A stretch of DNA of 64,000 nt from Blautia_A aquisgranensis (GTDB taxonomy: Bacteria; Bacillota; Clostridia; Lachnospirales; Lachnospiraceae). The position numbers were made by a program, and so were the translations under genes. The DNA lies in the NCBI RefSeq assembly GCF_040096615.1, contig NZ_JBBMEJ010000004.1:124001-188000 (forward strand), written 5' to 3'. Under the pieces are notes generated by a model. That model saw only the letters and a program-made list of their open reading frames with translations. It did not search any database and had not been told where the DNA came from. Below are positions 53,227 to 61,979 of this stretch, piece by piece; the first letter of the stretch is position 1; the number at the start of each line of letters is the position of its first letter.

Positions 53227-54555
53227 ATGTCCAGAAGTAAAGAAATGGATCTTACCACCGGAAATCCATTCTGGTCTCTGCTGAAATTCGCGATTCCCGT
53301 TATTCTTGGAAATCTGTTTCAGCTTTTTTATACGCTTGCCGATTCTGTGATCGTCGGTAAGACCCTGGGTGCCGAATCTCTTGCCGCTGTCGGCTCAACC
53401 AGTATTATCATTTATTTTGTATTCTGCTTTATCAATGGTTTTACAGGCGGCTTCGGAATCTGCCTTGGCCAGAGGTGCGGCGCAAAGGATGAAAAGGGAA
53501 TGCGAAAAAGTGTTGCAGCTTCTACTCTTCTGAGTATCGTTTTCACAGTTGTCCTGACACTTGTCTGCTGTCTCCTTGCCCATCAGATTCTCCGATGGAT
53601 GCAGATTCCTGCCGATATCTCAGGGGAAGCCTACGATTATATGTTTGTTGTTCTTCTGGGAACCGGCGCAACTGTTTTTTACAATATGATCTCAAACATG
53701 CTGCGTGCACTGGGTGACAGCAAAACACCTCTTTACTTTCTGGTGTTTTCTTCTGTCTTGAATATTTTTCTTGATATCCTTTTTATCGTACCTTTCCACA
53801 TGGGAGTTGCCGGAGCTGCCTGGGCTACGATCCTTGCACAGTTTCTTTCTGCAGTACTCAGCCTGATCGTCGGTCTGAAAAGCTTTCCTGTACTGCATCT
53901 GCATGCGGAGGATTTCCATGATCTTAAAGATACCATCCGGATTCATCTGAAAACCGGTTTCCCTATGGGATTTCAGATGTCTGTCATGTGCATCGGACAG
54001 CTTGCCATGCAGACCGTTGTAAATTCACTGGGAACTGCTGCCGTTGCCGGATACACTGCTGCATCCAAGGCTGATCAGCTTTCTGTGCTTGTAAACAATG
54101 CCATGATGACAGCTATTTCCAATTATGTTGCACAGAATTTCGGTGCCGGCAAAAAAGATCGGATTCGTCAGGGTGTACGTGCCTGTCTCATCCAGACGGA
54201 ATTTTTTAACCTTATCATGTGTATCGGCATCCTGCTTCTGCGCCACCCGATCGTAAGAATGTTCCTCACAGCTCCTACAGCGGAGATCTATCATTATTCG
54301 GATGCATATCTGACGATTGTTGCACCGTTTTACTTTATTCTTGGTCTTCTGGCAGTTTACCGTACTTCGATTCAGAGCATGCAGAACGGCCGCGCCCCTT
54401 TTGCAGCCTGTATGATCGAGCTTGTTATGCGTATTGCCGCCACTGTGGGACTTTCCGGTATTCTGGGATATACTTCTGTCTGCATTGCCAGCCCGCTCGC
54501 ATGGTTCGGTGCCTGCGCTCTGCTGATTCCTGTCTATTATAAAATGATGCGCTAA
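53227..54555 (+). CDS. MATE family efflux transporter
   Basis: A 442-residue membrane protein with 12 helices in two MatE halves (VILGNLFQLFYTLADSVIVG near 20; LGTAAVAGYTAASKADQLS near 265). AGGAGG precedes the ATG. It is distinct from the MATE gene at 31 kb. The divergent AraC-type regulator next to it suggests substrate-induced export; substrate unknown. Ends at a strong bidirectional terminator. Confidence 0.92.
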   Translation: MSRSKEMDLTTGNPFWSLLKFAIPVILGNLFQLFYTLADSVIVGKTLGAESLAAVGSTSIIIYFVFCFINGFTGGFGICLGQRCGAKDEKGMRKSVAASTLLSIVFTVVLTLVCCLLAHQILRWMQIPADISGEAYDYMFVVLLGTGATVFYNMISNMLRALGDSKTPLYFLVFSSVLNIFLDILFIVPFHMGVAGAAWATILAQFLSAVLSLIVGLKSFPVLHLHAEDFHDLKDTIRIHLKTGFPMGFQMSVMCIGQLAMQTVVNSLGTAAVAGYTAASKADQLSVLVNNAMMTAISNYVAQNFGAGKKDRIRQGVRACLIQTEFFNLIMCIGILLLRHPIVRMFLTAPTAEIYHYSDAYLTIVAPFYFILGLLAVYRTSIQSMQNGRAPFAACMIELVMRIAATVGLSGILGYTSVCIASPLAWFGACALLIPVYYKMMR

Positions 54556-54573
54556 AACATATCCGATGAAACA

Positions 54574-54630
54574 AATAAGCCGCCCTGTCTTTCAGGTATG
54601 CGAAATGCCTGAAACGGACGGCTTATTTTT
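54574..54630. terminator. Bidirectional terminator between convergent genes
   Basis: AATAAGCCG (54574-54582) pairs with CGGCTTATT (54619-54627) as the base of a long stem with inner TTTCAGG/CCTGAAA. T-rich on the plus side, serving MATE (+) and the split binding-protein gene (-). Confidence 0.8.
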
Positions 54631-54640
54631 GTTCAGATTT

Positions 54641-55216
54641 TTATTTTTCTGCTGCCTTCTGTGCATACTTGGTTGTCACAAGATCTTCGTATTTCACACG
54701 TTCTTTCAACTCTCCTGCATCTTCCAGAATATCCTCCAGAAGCTCAAAGCTTTCCTTCTCAAAAATGAGATTGTTTTTCCAGGTATCCTGGTCATAGTAG
54801 CGCCGTACGATCGTTGTGATCGTATCTGCATCTGTTTCCGCAAACTGCGTGGCAATGACTTCTGCGATTTCTTCCGGTGTATGAGTTTTAACATATTCCA
54901 TACCTTTCTGAAGCGCATTTGTAAACTTCTGGATAACCTCCGGATTCTTTTCCATGTAGCTGGTTTTTGCACTGTAGGAGGTGTATGGAACATATCCGGA
55001 ATCCACACCAAGAGAAGCTACTACGTATCCTGCACCTTCTTTTTCCAGGATTGTGGCTGACGGCTCGAATTCCACGGTATACGCAGCCGAATCATCTCCC
55101 GTAAAGGCGGCAGCTGTGGAGCCGAAGTCTATGCTCTGATCTATGGTGAGATCTGTTTTTGGATCAATGCCGTTTTTCTTCAGAATGTATTCAAATACCA
55201 TTTCCGGCATGCCACC
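54641..55216 (-). pseudogene. ABC substrate-binding protein (NMT1/THI5-like), C-terminal fragment
   Basis: From the GGTGGC core at 55216-55211 this frame encodes GGMPEMVFEYILKKNGIDP and continues to the stop at 54641, about 190 residues covering the second half of a THI5/SsuA-type binding protein. Reading further upstream only enters the integrated element. The first half lies 7.7 kb away at 62965-63420. Joined at the core, the two give one in-frame protein of 341 residues, the normal family length. As it stands this half has no start or signal peptide and cannot be exported. Confidence 0.9.
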
Positions 55217-57149
55217 TGTCGCCTGTGATACAATGTAAATATTCGCCCGATAGTTGTTTTGCGGTGGTTTCTGCTGATATATCTGACGTATCCGGCAGAT
55301 AGCCTTTGACAAGCACCGTAATTTCTTCTTTTGATTTTACGATTCTGTACGGCTTCAGCGAGTTTTCTGTGGGTTCCAGAATCCCAAGACTTTTCACCAG
55401 TTCAATATAGGGCAGAATACTCTGCTTTGTCTTTTTGAATCCAAGATCTGTGATGTGCTCAGACAGATACTTGGCAGATGTGTAGCCACGCTCATCCTCA
55501 GCGATCAGCTTCATTACGATAGCAATTATCGTATTTTCTCTGCGGTTCATTTCATCGGCAGGACTATAATGAATCAGATTGGATAGTCCATACTTTAAAG
55601 TAATTTCCGGCATTCCGTCCTCATCCACCACAATTTTTTCTATGAGAAGTTCAATATCTCTGCGGTCAAGCGTTCCCCCGGCAATGATCTTATCTACTAC
55701 ATCAAGAGCATTCCGTAATTTATCTTTTACATCCGGCGTTTCGATTGCTGCTTCATCCAGTTCCTTTAACTGCATTTCCAGACCATGAATCTGAGCAAAC
55801 AAATCATTCTGCATGGAATCGTAAGTCTCATTGATCAAATTTTCATTTCCGTTAGCAACTGCCAGATCTTTTACTTTCTGTGTAAGTAAAACTTTCAGCT
55901 GATTCTTTCGGTCACCGATTTCTCTATGTAGTTCCTGTCGTTTTTCTTCGACTGTTTTTTTTTCTGCTTCAAAATCTTTCAAATCATAGGTAGCAATGAC
56001 TTCACTGAGAGCATTTCTGCATAGTTTGATATAAGTCAGGACATCCTCCATCAAATCTTCTTCTTCGATCAGATGAGCCTTGGAGCAATAACGCCTGCCT
56101 TTGGTATTATATGTCGTACAGATATAATATTTCCGTTCCCCGTTGGATGTCTGACGCTTGATCGGTGTGAGACGGCTGCCACAGTCCTTACAATACAGAC
56201 AGCTTCCAAAGGGATTGGGAATCTCCGAACCAAGCCACTGTCCACGGCTTCCACGATAATTCGTGCGGTTGCGTTTCTCCTTTAACTCCTGCACCAGTGA
56301 AAAGGTAGCTTTGTCAATAATTGCTGGGTGATGATTCTCAAAAATACACTGTTCTTCCTTCGGAACACGTTTGTCTTTTCCATGAACGGTATTCCTTGCA
56401 CGCTTTTTCAGCCGGAATGTTCCAATATAAAAATCATTATCCAGAATTTCTTTTATCATGGCATCCGACCATTGGGAAGCAACCTGCCTTTTGGATAATC
56501 TTCCTTCTTCGATTTCACGTTCCCGCTGTATCATAGAAGAAGTCGGTGCGTTGTGTTCTGTCAGATAAGTAGCGATTTTTCGATAACCGGAACCAGAAAG
56601 ATATAAATCGTAAATCTTCCGGATATATTCCGCTTCTTTTGGCACAATCTCCAAAATCGTTTTATCTTCTGCATTGCGACGGTACCCAAACGGTGGCCTA
56701 GTGATCAAAGTTCCTTCTTTTTGTCTGGCTCCGATGGCTCGTTTGATTTTTTTACTGGTGTCTTTCACATACCTTTCATTAAACCATGTTTTAATACCAA
56801 TGGTGTCATCACTGGAATCCATGGAATCATAGTTATCATCAATGACAATCAGATGCTTGCCCCTCTCCTGGAACTCATCCAGAAGCAGAAGTACCTTTGC
56901 ATTATGTCTGCCAAGGCGGGAGAAGTCTTTAACGTATACGGTATCAATCTCTTGCTCCAGATCTGCCATCATCTGCTGAAATCCCGGTCTGTCAAAGATA
57001 TAGCCGGAAATCCCGTCATCTTCATACCAGCGGTCAATTTTTACGCCATGATCATCGGCATATTGACTGATAATCAGCTTCTGATTTTCTATGGAAACGT
57101 AATTTTTCTTATCATCGTCTCTAGAGAGACGGACATATCCTGCATTCAT
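55191..57149 (-). CDS. Large serine recombinase (integrase)
   Basis: A 652-residue recombinase: N-terminal resolvase domain with catalytic serine in YVRLSRDD, KDFSRLGRH arginines and the EDDGISG motif; a recombinase domain (about 165-280; PPFGYRRN, IYDLYLSGSGYRKIATYL); a zinc ribbon with CLYCKDCGS...YCSKAH (about 315-355); and a coiled coil (about 375-470). It catalyses strand exchange between attP and attB. Its last residues (WHAGNGI) are encoded by DNA beyond the attachment core, in the host gene, so they arise from integration. ATG at 57149 has AAAGGA upstream. Confidence 0.93.
   Translation of the reverse strand: MNAGYVRLSRDDDKKNYVSIENQKLIISQYADDHGVKIDRWYEDDGISGYIFDRPGFQQMMADLEQEIDTVYVKDFSRLGRHNAKVLLLLDEFQERGKHLIVIDDNYDSMDSSDDTIGIKTWFNERYVKDTSKKIKRAIGARQKEGTLITRPPFGYRRNAEDKTILEIVPKEAEYIRKIYDLYLSGSGYRKIATYLTEHNAPTSSMIQREREIEEGRLSKRQVASQWSDAMIKEILDNDFYIGTFRLKKRARNTVHGKDKRVPKEEQCIFENHHPAIIDKATFSLVQELKEKRNRTNYRGSRGQWLGSEIPNPFGSCLYCKDCGSRLTPIKRQTSNGERKYYICTTYNTKGRRYCSKAHLIEEEDLMEDVLTYIKLCRNALSEVIATYDLKDFEAEKKTVEEKRQELHREIGDRKNQLKVLLTQKVKDLAVANGNENLINETYDSMQNDLFAQIHGLEMQLKELDEAAIETPDVKDKLRNALDVVDKIIAGGTLDRRDIELLIEKIVVDEDGMPEITLKYGLSNLIHYSPADEMNRRENTIIAIVMKLIAEDERGYTSAKYLSEHITDLGFKKTKQSILPYIELVKSLGILEPTENSLKPYRIVKSKEEITVLVKGYLPDTSDISAETTAKQLSGEYLHCITGDRWHAGNGI
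55211..55216. repeat. Left attachment core
   Basis: GCCACC (GGTGGC on the gene strand) where host codons ATG CCG GAA meet recombinase codons GAC AGG TGG. Shared with 62965-62970. Confidence 0.75.
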
Positions 57150-57212
57150 AATCGTTCCTTTCTAAATGTAAATATAAATATTATGCACTATGTAATATTA
57201 TTATATATTATA

Positions 57213-57680
57213 CCACCCAAACCTGCCATGCCACCGGATGCAGCTGTTTATCCAAAGTTACAGCGAATTAAGAATGAACTGGATAAACAAAACGAAATAA
57301 TCTTCAAAGCAGAGCATGAGAGGAATTTGCTGGAGATAAAACGAGACGATTTGCACGGTATTTCAAGACTAACCAAGAAGAGGGAGCTTGACAGTAAGAT
57401 TGAGCGAAAGAATGAGGAAATAGATATTCTCAAATCGGGATTATCCGGTATTGTAAAAAGATATGGATTCGATACTGTACAGCAATTCTATAATGCAATT
57501 AAAATCGCTCAGGATGCCACGTATAAGTATCAGATGGATGTTGCCACATGGGAAGAAAACTATGGGGAGAAAACACCACCAAAAGCAACCTTTGAAGAAA
57601 GATTACGGATATATCAAAGAGAAGCTGATCAGCAGCATACACAAAGGAATTACCATAGCAGAGATAAAGGGGCGAGATAA
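57213..57680 (+). pseudogene. Relaxase-like C-terminal remnant
   Basis: An open frame from about 57213 reads PPKPAMPPDAAVYPK followed by a charged coiled coil (LQRIKNELDKQNEIIFKAEH, ERKNEEIDILKSGLSG) and ends ADQQHTQRNYHSRDKGAR. It resembles the C-terminal tails of MobA/MobL-type plasmid mobilisation proteins. No N-terminal nuclease domain remains and the ATG at 57228 has no Shine-Dalgarno site. Upstream lies the recombinase promoter. Probably a 3' scrap of a lost mobilisation gene; family assignment is by resemblance only. Confidence 0.5.
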
Positions 57681-57693
57681 GTCGCCCTTTTTT
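57670..57693 (+). terminator. Terminator after the relaxase remnant
   Basis: GGGCGA (57670-57675) pairs with TCGCCC (57682-57687), loop of six, then TTTTTT. The stop codon of the remnant is in the loop. Confidence 0.75.
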
Positions 57694-57704
57694 CGTCGGA
57701 TAAT

Positions 57705-58598
57705 TCATTTCTTTACGTTTCTATACTCTGTAGGAGTTAAGGAATACATTCTCTTAAATGTTTTACAGAAATAATCTGTATTACTGAATCCAGTTTCTAT
57801 TGAAATGGCACTTACTTTTTTTTCTGTATTGGTAAGAAGTAATGCTGCCTTCCTTAACCTGTAGCATATCAGATAGTTGACAGGAGATGTATTCAGTACA
57901 TTACGAAACAAATTCAAGGCAGTACTGATACTCACTTCCCCAACTTTGGCAATATCCAAAAGAGAAATGCTTTCAGGGTAATTCGAATGTATAAACTGCA
58001 TCATCATTTGTAACCGTGCAAGTGAGGAAGCATTCACATTTTGAGTTTCTGGGTAACAAATAACATTTGAAGTTATGAGTGCCCATATCTTTTGTAATTG
58101 AACAGATATTTGTAGTTCATTTATTTCACCTCTGCTAAACTGTATAAGCTTTTGCATTTCAGACAAAATTTCTTTCTGCCATTCCTGTGAAGAAGAAAAA
58201 ATGTAATAACCCAAAGATGAGTTCAGAAAGGGTAACACAAATTTCTGATAGATTAAACTTTCTTTCGGAGCAATCAAAGACGGAAGAAAGAGAAAATTTG
58301 GAATTACAGCGTCATTTTCGGAATGCATTTTATGAACAACTTTGGAATTAATAAATATTCCCTGTCCCTCGGACATGTCAAAATTATCTTCTCCTACATT
58401 AAAGTGAACTATACCGGATTCGATATATACAAATTCAAATTCGGTATGCCAATGCCAGTCAATACAGTTAAAATCATAATCGGTTATGTTTTCATCATAG
58501 AGTTTGTATGGAAAAAGATGAATCCCATGTAAAGCAGTTTCCATCAGTGTATCATCGGTTTTTATACTTACAAGCTTTTTCTTTTCTTTCTGCGACAT
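57705..58598 (-). CDS. AraC family regulator of the MFS cassette
   Basis: A 297-residue regulator: N-terminal cupin (about 30-110; DWHWHTEFEFVYIESGIVHF, GIFINSKVVHKMHS) and C-terminal double helix-turn-helix (ISLLDIAKVGEVSISTALNLF; VSAISIETGFSNTDYFCKTF; RMYSLTPTEYRN). The start at 58598 has GGAGGGG 7 nt upstream; an earlier ATG 15 codons up does not. It is divergent from the 58716-60136 pair, with direct repeats in the shared upstream region that are likely its binding sites. Confidence 0.9.
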   Translation of the reverse strand: MSQKEKKKLVSIKTDDTLMETALHGIHLFPYKLYDENITDYDFNCIDWHWHTEFEFVYIESGIVHFNVGEDNFDMSEGQGIFINSKVVHKMHSENDAVIPNFLFLPSLIAPKESLIYQKFVLPFLNSSLGYYIFSSSQEWQKEILSEMQKLIQFSRGEINELQISVQLQKIWALITSNVICYPETQNVNASSLARLQMMMQFIHSNYPESISLLDIAKVGEVSISTALNLFRNVLNTSPVNYLICYRLRKAALLLTNTEKKVSAISIETGFSNTDYFCKTFKRMYSLTPTEYRNVKK

Positions 58599-58627
58599 GG
58601 CAGTCCCCTCCCGAACAATCTGTTTTA

Positions 58628-58689
58628 CGATATTATACAGCATAATTGCGATATTATATAGTGAAAAATAAACAAAATTACTATATAGT
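58628..58689. promoter_or_regulatory. Direct repeats and palindrome between AraC and the MFS cassette
   Basis: CGATATTATA(C/T)AG occurs twice (58628-58640 and 58649-58661), 12 of 13 identical and 21 bp apart, the two-turn spacing typical of AraC-family half-sites. A perfect palindrome ACTATATAGT lies at 58680-58689. A minus-strand TATAAT for araC overlaps the first repeat, suggesting autoregulation. Confidence 0.55.
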
Positions 58690-58715
58690 TCTATTTAGCC
58701 GTAAGGAGAAGATAA

Positions 58716-58937
58716 ATGTATGCACAGGTTGAATTTGGTTTATGTGATGAAAAAGAATGTATTTCTATCATTTTAGATAATGAGGAACAGGTAAATGAAT
58801 TTATGTTAATGCTTATTGAAAAGTCATTTATAGTGAATTGTGAACCAAGATACTTAGGTGCGTTCTATGAGGGAAGTGTTTGGTGTGGAGATGAGCATTA
58901 TCTAAGAATAACAACAAAGAGAGTTGAGGAAAAATGA
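58716..58937 (+). CDS. 73-residue protein co-translated with the MFS exporter
   Basis: A small soluble acidic protein (MYAQVEFGLCDEKECISIIL), with cysteines at 10, 15, 42 and 57, no membrane segment and no family I recognise. GGAG lies 7 nt upstream. Its stop overlaps the ATG of the MFS gene (ATGA), so the two are translationally coupled. It could be a small partner or ligand-handling protein of the transporter. Function unknown. Confidence 0.75.
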   Translation: MYAQVEFGLCDEKECISIILDNEEQVNEFMLMLIEKSFIVNCEPRYLGAFYEGSVWCGDEHYLRITTKRVEEK

Positions 58938-60136
58938 TGAAGAATTATAAAAAGACAAAATTGGCGTGTTATTTGGGATTTATTACGCAGGCAGTTGCTG
59001 CGAATTTTGCACCTTTACTATTTCTGAAATTTCATACAGATTACAATATTTCACTTGGAAACATTGCTATGATATCAACATCCTTTTTCTTTACACAGCT
59101 TTTGGTAGATTTGTTTTGTGCCAAGTACGTGGACAAAATTGGATATAGAGTATGCATTGTTGCTTCTGAAGTATGTTCGGCTGCAGGCCTTGTAGGTTTG
59201 GCATTTTTACCGGAAATAATTCCATCTCCGTTTATTGGTATTATTATAAGTGTCATTTTGTATGCGATTGGAAGTGGCTTAATCGAGGTTTTAGGAAGTC
59301 CTATTATGGAAGCATGTCCGTTTGAGAACAAGGAGGCTACTATGAGCCTTCTGCATTCCTTTTACTGTTGGGGAGCAGTTGGAACTATACTTGTTTCGAC
59401 CGTTTTCTTTCTGCTATTTGGAATTGGCAACTGGAAATGGCTTGCTGTTATTTTTGCATTAATTCCTGCTATCAATATTATTAATTTTGCAACTTGTCCG
59501 ATTGAATCATTAGTAGAGGAAGGACAGGGAATGGGAATCAGAAAATTATTTTCAAATCCCATGTTCCTGATTGCCATTGTGATGATGGTCTGTTCCGGGG
59601 CATCGGAGCTTGCAATGGCACAATGGGCATCTGCGTACGCAGAATCAGCCCTAGGCTTTTCAAAGGCAGTGGGAGATATTGCCGGACCTTGTATGTTTGC
59701 TGTGACGATGGGAATTTCACGAGTGTTGTTTGGAAAAGCCGGTGATAAAATGAAACTAAACAGATTTATGATTGGTTCCGGTATCTTATGTTTTGTATGT
59801 TATTTATTAGCGTCATTTTCAGAAAATCCGATCATTGGACTTGCTGGATGTATTGTATGTGGGTTTTCTGTAGGAATCATGTGGCCCGGTACAATCAGCA
59901 TCTCTTCCAAGGCATTTCCAACAGGAGGAACTGCAATGTTTGCACTTTTAGCAATGGCAGGTGATCTTGGAGGAAGCATAGGTCCAGCCATTGTAGGAAG
60001 GGGTGCGGACATGTTTGGAGGTAGTATTCATGTGGGCATGCGCATTGGACTCCTGTTTCCGATTACGTTGTGTTTTATGCTATTTTTATTCAATATAATG
60101 AACAACAATGCGAATAAGCAGAAATGGAATCTATAA
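58934..60136 (+). CDS. MFS transporter
   Basis: A 400-residue protein with about 12 membrane helices. The FucP/NHS-like features include DKIGYRVCIVASE after helix 2 and GSGLIEVLGSPIMEACPFEN in the middle of the N-half. No drug-pump motif C is obvious. Located between the small coupled gene and a strong terminator and controlled by a divergent AraC regulator, it looks like an inducible sugar or metabolite permease carried as cargo by the element. Substrate unknown. Confidence 0.88.
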   Translation: MMKNYKKTKLACYLGFITQAVAANFAPLLFLKFHTDYNISLGNIAMISTSFFFTQLLVDLFCAKYVDKIGYRVCIVASEVCSAAGLVGLAFLPEIIPSPFIGIIISVILYAIGSGLIEVLGSPIMEACPFENKEATMSLLHSFYCWGAVGTILVSTVFFLLFGIGNWKWLAVIFALIPAINIINFATCPIESLVEEGQGMGIRKLFSNPMFLIAIVMMVCSGASELAMAQWASAYAESALGFSKAVGDIAGPCMFAVTMGISRVLFGKAGDKMKLNRFMIGSGILCFVCYLLASFSENPIIGLAGCIVCGFSVGIMWPGTISISSKAFPTGGTAMFALLAMAGDLGGSIGPAIVGRGADMFGGSIHVGMRIGLLFPITLCFMLFLFNIMNNNANKQKWNL

Positions 60137-60137
60137 A

Positions 60138-60180
60138 ACAAGCACCAAATGACTTGTAATGTCATTTGGTGCTTGTTTTG
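60138..60180 (+). terminator. Terminator of the MFS cassette
   Basis: A perfect 16-bp stem (60138-60153, 60161-60176) with a 7-nt loop and a TTTT tail. Also faces the DUF6061 gene on the minus strand. Confidence 0.9.
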
Positions 60181-60193
60181 ACTTAAGAATTAT

Positions 60194-60433
60194 TTACCAT
60201 AGTTCCAACAAATCTTCCGCATCTATCCACATCTGCATAGTACCGTCAAGATAAAGTCGAGCATACTTCACAGGATTGTCTATTGCCAAAGCATTCAAGG
60301 CACACTCTGAATTAGGTGTTGTCTTTAATCCTTCCTCTGCCTTTGCACAATCAATCCGAAGAATATATCCGGCATAAGTGCATATATCAATGCTGTTATG
60401 ATAAATGTTGTAATCTGCATATATTATGTTCAT
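60194..60433 (-). CDS. DUF6061-like small protein
   Basis: A 79-residue protein (MNIIYADYNIYHNSIDICTY; RIDCAKAEE; NPVKYARLYLDGTMQMWID) matching, from memory, the DUF6061-type small proteins carried by Clostridia conjugative and mobilisable elements. The start at 60433 has GAGG 10 nt upstream. Function unknown; its presence supports mobile-element origin. Confidence 0.65.
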   Translation of the reverse strand: MNIIYADYNIYHNSIDICTYAGYILRIDCAKAEEGLKTTPNSECALNALAIDNPVKYARLYLDGTMQMWIDAEDLLELW

Positions 60434-60504
60434 TAAACCAATCCTCTTTTCTGTAAAATTCAAAAAGCATTTCAAGCAGTTCACACAGTCCGTTCATATT
60501 ATGC

Positions 60505-60690
60505 TATAATGTGTTATGCGATTTTGCTTCCCTTATTTTTTCCCTTACGAGGGTTCGTAAAACCTTGTGAAACGATATAACACAAGGGAATACCTAAGGG
60601 AAAGCTCACCTACAGAAAAGTTAGTGTTTATAAGGGTTAGCGGGGAGTTTATTAATAAAATATAACAGCTAATGAAACCCTTAAATTAAG
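60505..60690 (+). ncRNA. Structured non-coding stretch in the element
   Basis: After an extended -10 (TGCTATAAT, to 60510) the sequence can fold into a closed three-way junction: outer stem TTCCCTTA (60540-60547) with TAAGGGAA (60595-60602), inner hairpins TACGA/TCGTA (60546-60559) and CCTTGTG/CACAAGG (60563-60587). A further stem TAAGGGTT/AACCCTTA plus TTAGC/GCTAA lies at about 60631-60686. No frame is present. It may be a leader RNA of the CPBP gene, an independent RNA, or a DNA-level site such as oriT or a replication origin. Confidence 0.4.
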
Positions 60691-60752
60691 TGATTATACA
60701 ATCGAAATTTATATAGGCATTATAGAATCAGTCTGTATGTGGAGAAAATCAA

Positions 60753-61445
60753 ATGAACTGGGTAAATGTACAGTATAAAAGTAATTTGAGAAAATACGAA
60801 AAGAAGGATGGAATGAAAGCTCTTGTAACATACTGCTTAATAATGTGTAGTGCTTTCTTTCAAGGTTGGCTTTATACAACAAATGCAAATGTTTTTGTTT
60901 TAAATTTATCGCAGATATTGATTCCATTGGTTTTAATTGCAGTATTCTTTTGCTTTTTTTACTGTAGTAAAGAGAATATTAGAAGTATTGGAATTAATTC
61001 TGATAATATCAAAAATAGTATAGTATTTGGTTTAGCGGGAGGTTTCGTACTACTTGCTATACAGACGGCATTATATATAATCCAAGGGAAATCAGTATCA
61101 TTTATCAATCCTACATTATTAAATTGGGTTATATTTCTATTTGCTGCTTTTGAAGAAGAAATACTATTTAGAGGGTACATACAGACAAGACTGTTTGGAC
61201 TCATAAACGGTCAATGGATTGTTAGTATAATTAATTCAGTTCTTTTTTTATCCATACATTATCCTGTAAGATGGATAGTATCTGGAGCAATATTTATCAA
61301 TGCATTATCGGCGGTATACATAGTATCGCTTCTTGTACTACATTTTTTTTGCGATGCTGTATATAAAAGGACAAATTGCCTATGGGGAGCATTCCTGTTA
61401 CATGTAATCTATAATGCAGTAGGAGCAATGATTCAAATTTCCTAA
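60753..61445 (+). CDS. CPBP family intramembrane protease
   Basis: A 230-residue membrane protein with about seven helices. The Abi/CPBP motifs are EEEILFRGYI (glutamate pair and arginine, near residue 133), SIHYPV and FLLHVIYNAVG (the later histidines). Bacterial CPBP proteins act in bacteriocin self-immunity or peptide processing, or are scaffolds. GGAG precedes the ATG. It stands alone on the plus strand behind the structured stretch. Target unknown; no bacteriocin gene was seen. Confidence 0.87.
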   Translation: MNWVNVQYKSNLRKYEKKDGMKALVTYCLIMCSAFFQGWLYTTNANVFVLNLSQILIPLVLIAVFFCFFYCSKENIRSIGINSDNIKNSIVFGLAGGFVLLAIQTALYIIQGKSVSFINPTLLNWVIFLFAAFEEEILFRGYIQTRLFGLINGQWIVSIINSVLFLSIHYPVRWIVSGAIFINALSAVYIVSLLVLHFFCDAVYKRTNCLWGAFLLHVIYNAVGAMIQIS

Positions 61446-61481
61446 AGATGGAACAAGGCGATAACTTCCAGTTTGTTGAAA

Positions 61482-61763
61482 TCATGATATATCATTCCAG
61501 TGATTTCTAACCATTGTTTTGATACCATTGTGAATATCGGCATCCGAGTTCCCGTCCAGAAATATGACAACCCGGAAACCACTATCTGTATATTTCTTAC
61601 GTTCAGCTTCAAATTCTTCTTGTGAGGAGAAGTCGCTGCGCCAGAGATAATACGTTGGTTTACGCAAGGCTATCACATCCTTTCTGTTAAATTTTCTATC
61701 ATTATCATATAAAAAGTGGACAGTTTTCGTGTCTGTCCACTTTAAAATATTTTTATCGTTCAC
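61482..61763 (-). CDS. Conserved mobile-element protein of unknown function
   Basis: A 93-residue protein, GTG start at 61763, containing KPTYYLWRSDFSSQEEFEAE and FRVVIFLDGNSDADIHNGIK. I recognise the YYLWRSDF...GFRVV pattern from small proteins that accompany mobilisation genes on Clostridia elements, but no function is assigned. It overlaps the upstream remnant by 11 bases, the usual arrangement following the relaxase gene. Confidence 0.6.
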   Translation of the reverse strand: MNDKNILKWTDTKTVHFLYDNDRKFNRKDVIALRKPTYYLWRSDFSSQEEFEAERKKYTDSGFRVVIFLDGNSDADIHNGIKTMVRNHWNDIS

Positions 61764-61944
61764 GGTCTGAATGGCTTAACTGACCTCTTTTTGCCAATTC
61801 CAGTATTTCCGGTGGAATACGTTCTACCAGACGTTGTAGATTTTCATAATCCGCCCTGAGTCTGGCATCATCCATTTTTTTCTGCATACTGCTGGATTTT
61901 GCTTCTTTTACCTGCCTGGATAAATTTTCTGTCTGTTTTTGCAA
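61753..61944 (-). pseudogene. Relaxase-type C-terminal remnant (minus strand)
   Basis: About 64 codons of charged coiled coil (KQTENLSRQVKEAKSSS; DDARLRADYENLQRLVERIP) ending LSHSDRER. No real start: the first usable codon is TTG without a ribosome site, and the frame runs up to a stop near 61975 with unrelated sequence. It reads like the 3' end of a larger mobilisation protein, truncated by a deletion whose junction lies near 61945-61980. Confidence 0.5.
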
Positions 61945-61979
61945 AGATGATTTCGCTTTTAAGTGAAGGGGCGATCACT

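Noticed and set aside
54641..55312. Binding-protein fragment beginning at the ATG at 55312
   Set aside because: Residues before GGMPEM come from element DNA in another frame of the recombinase gene; the true upstream half lies at 62965-63420.
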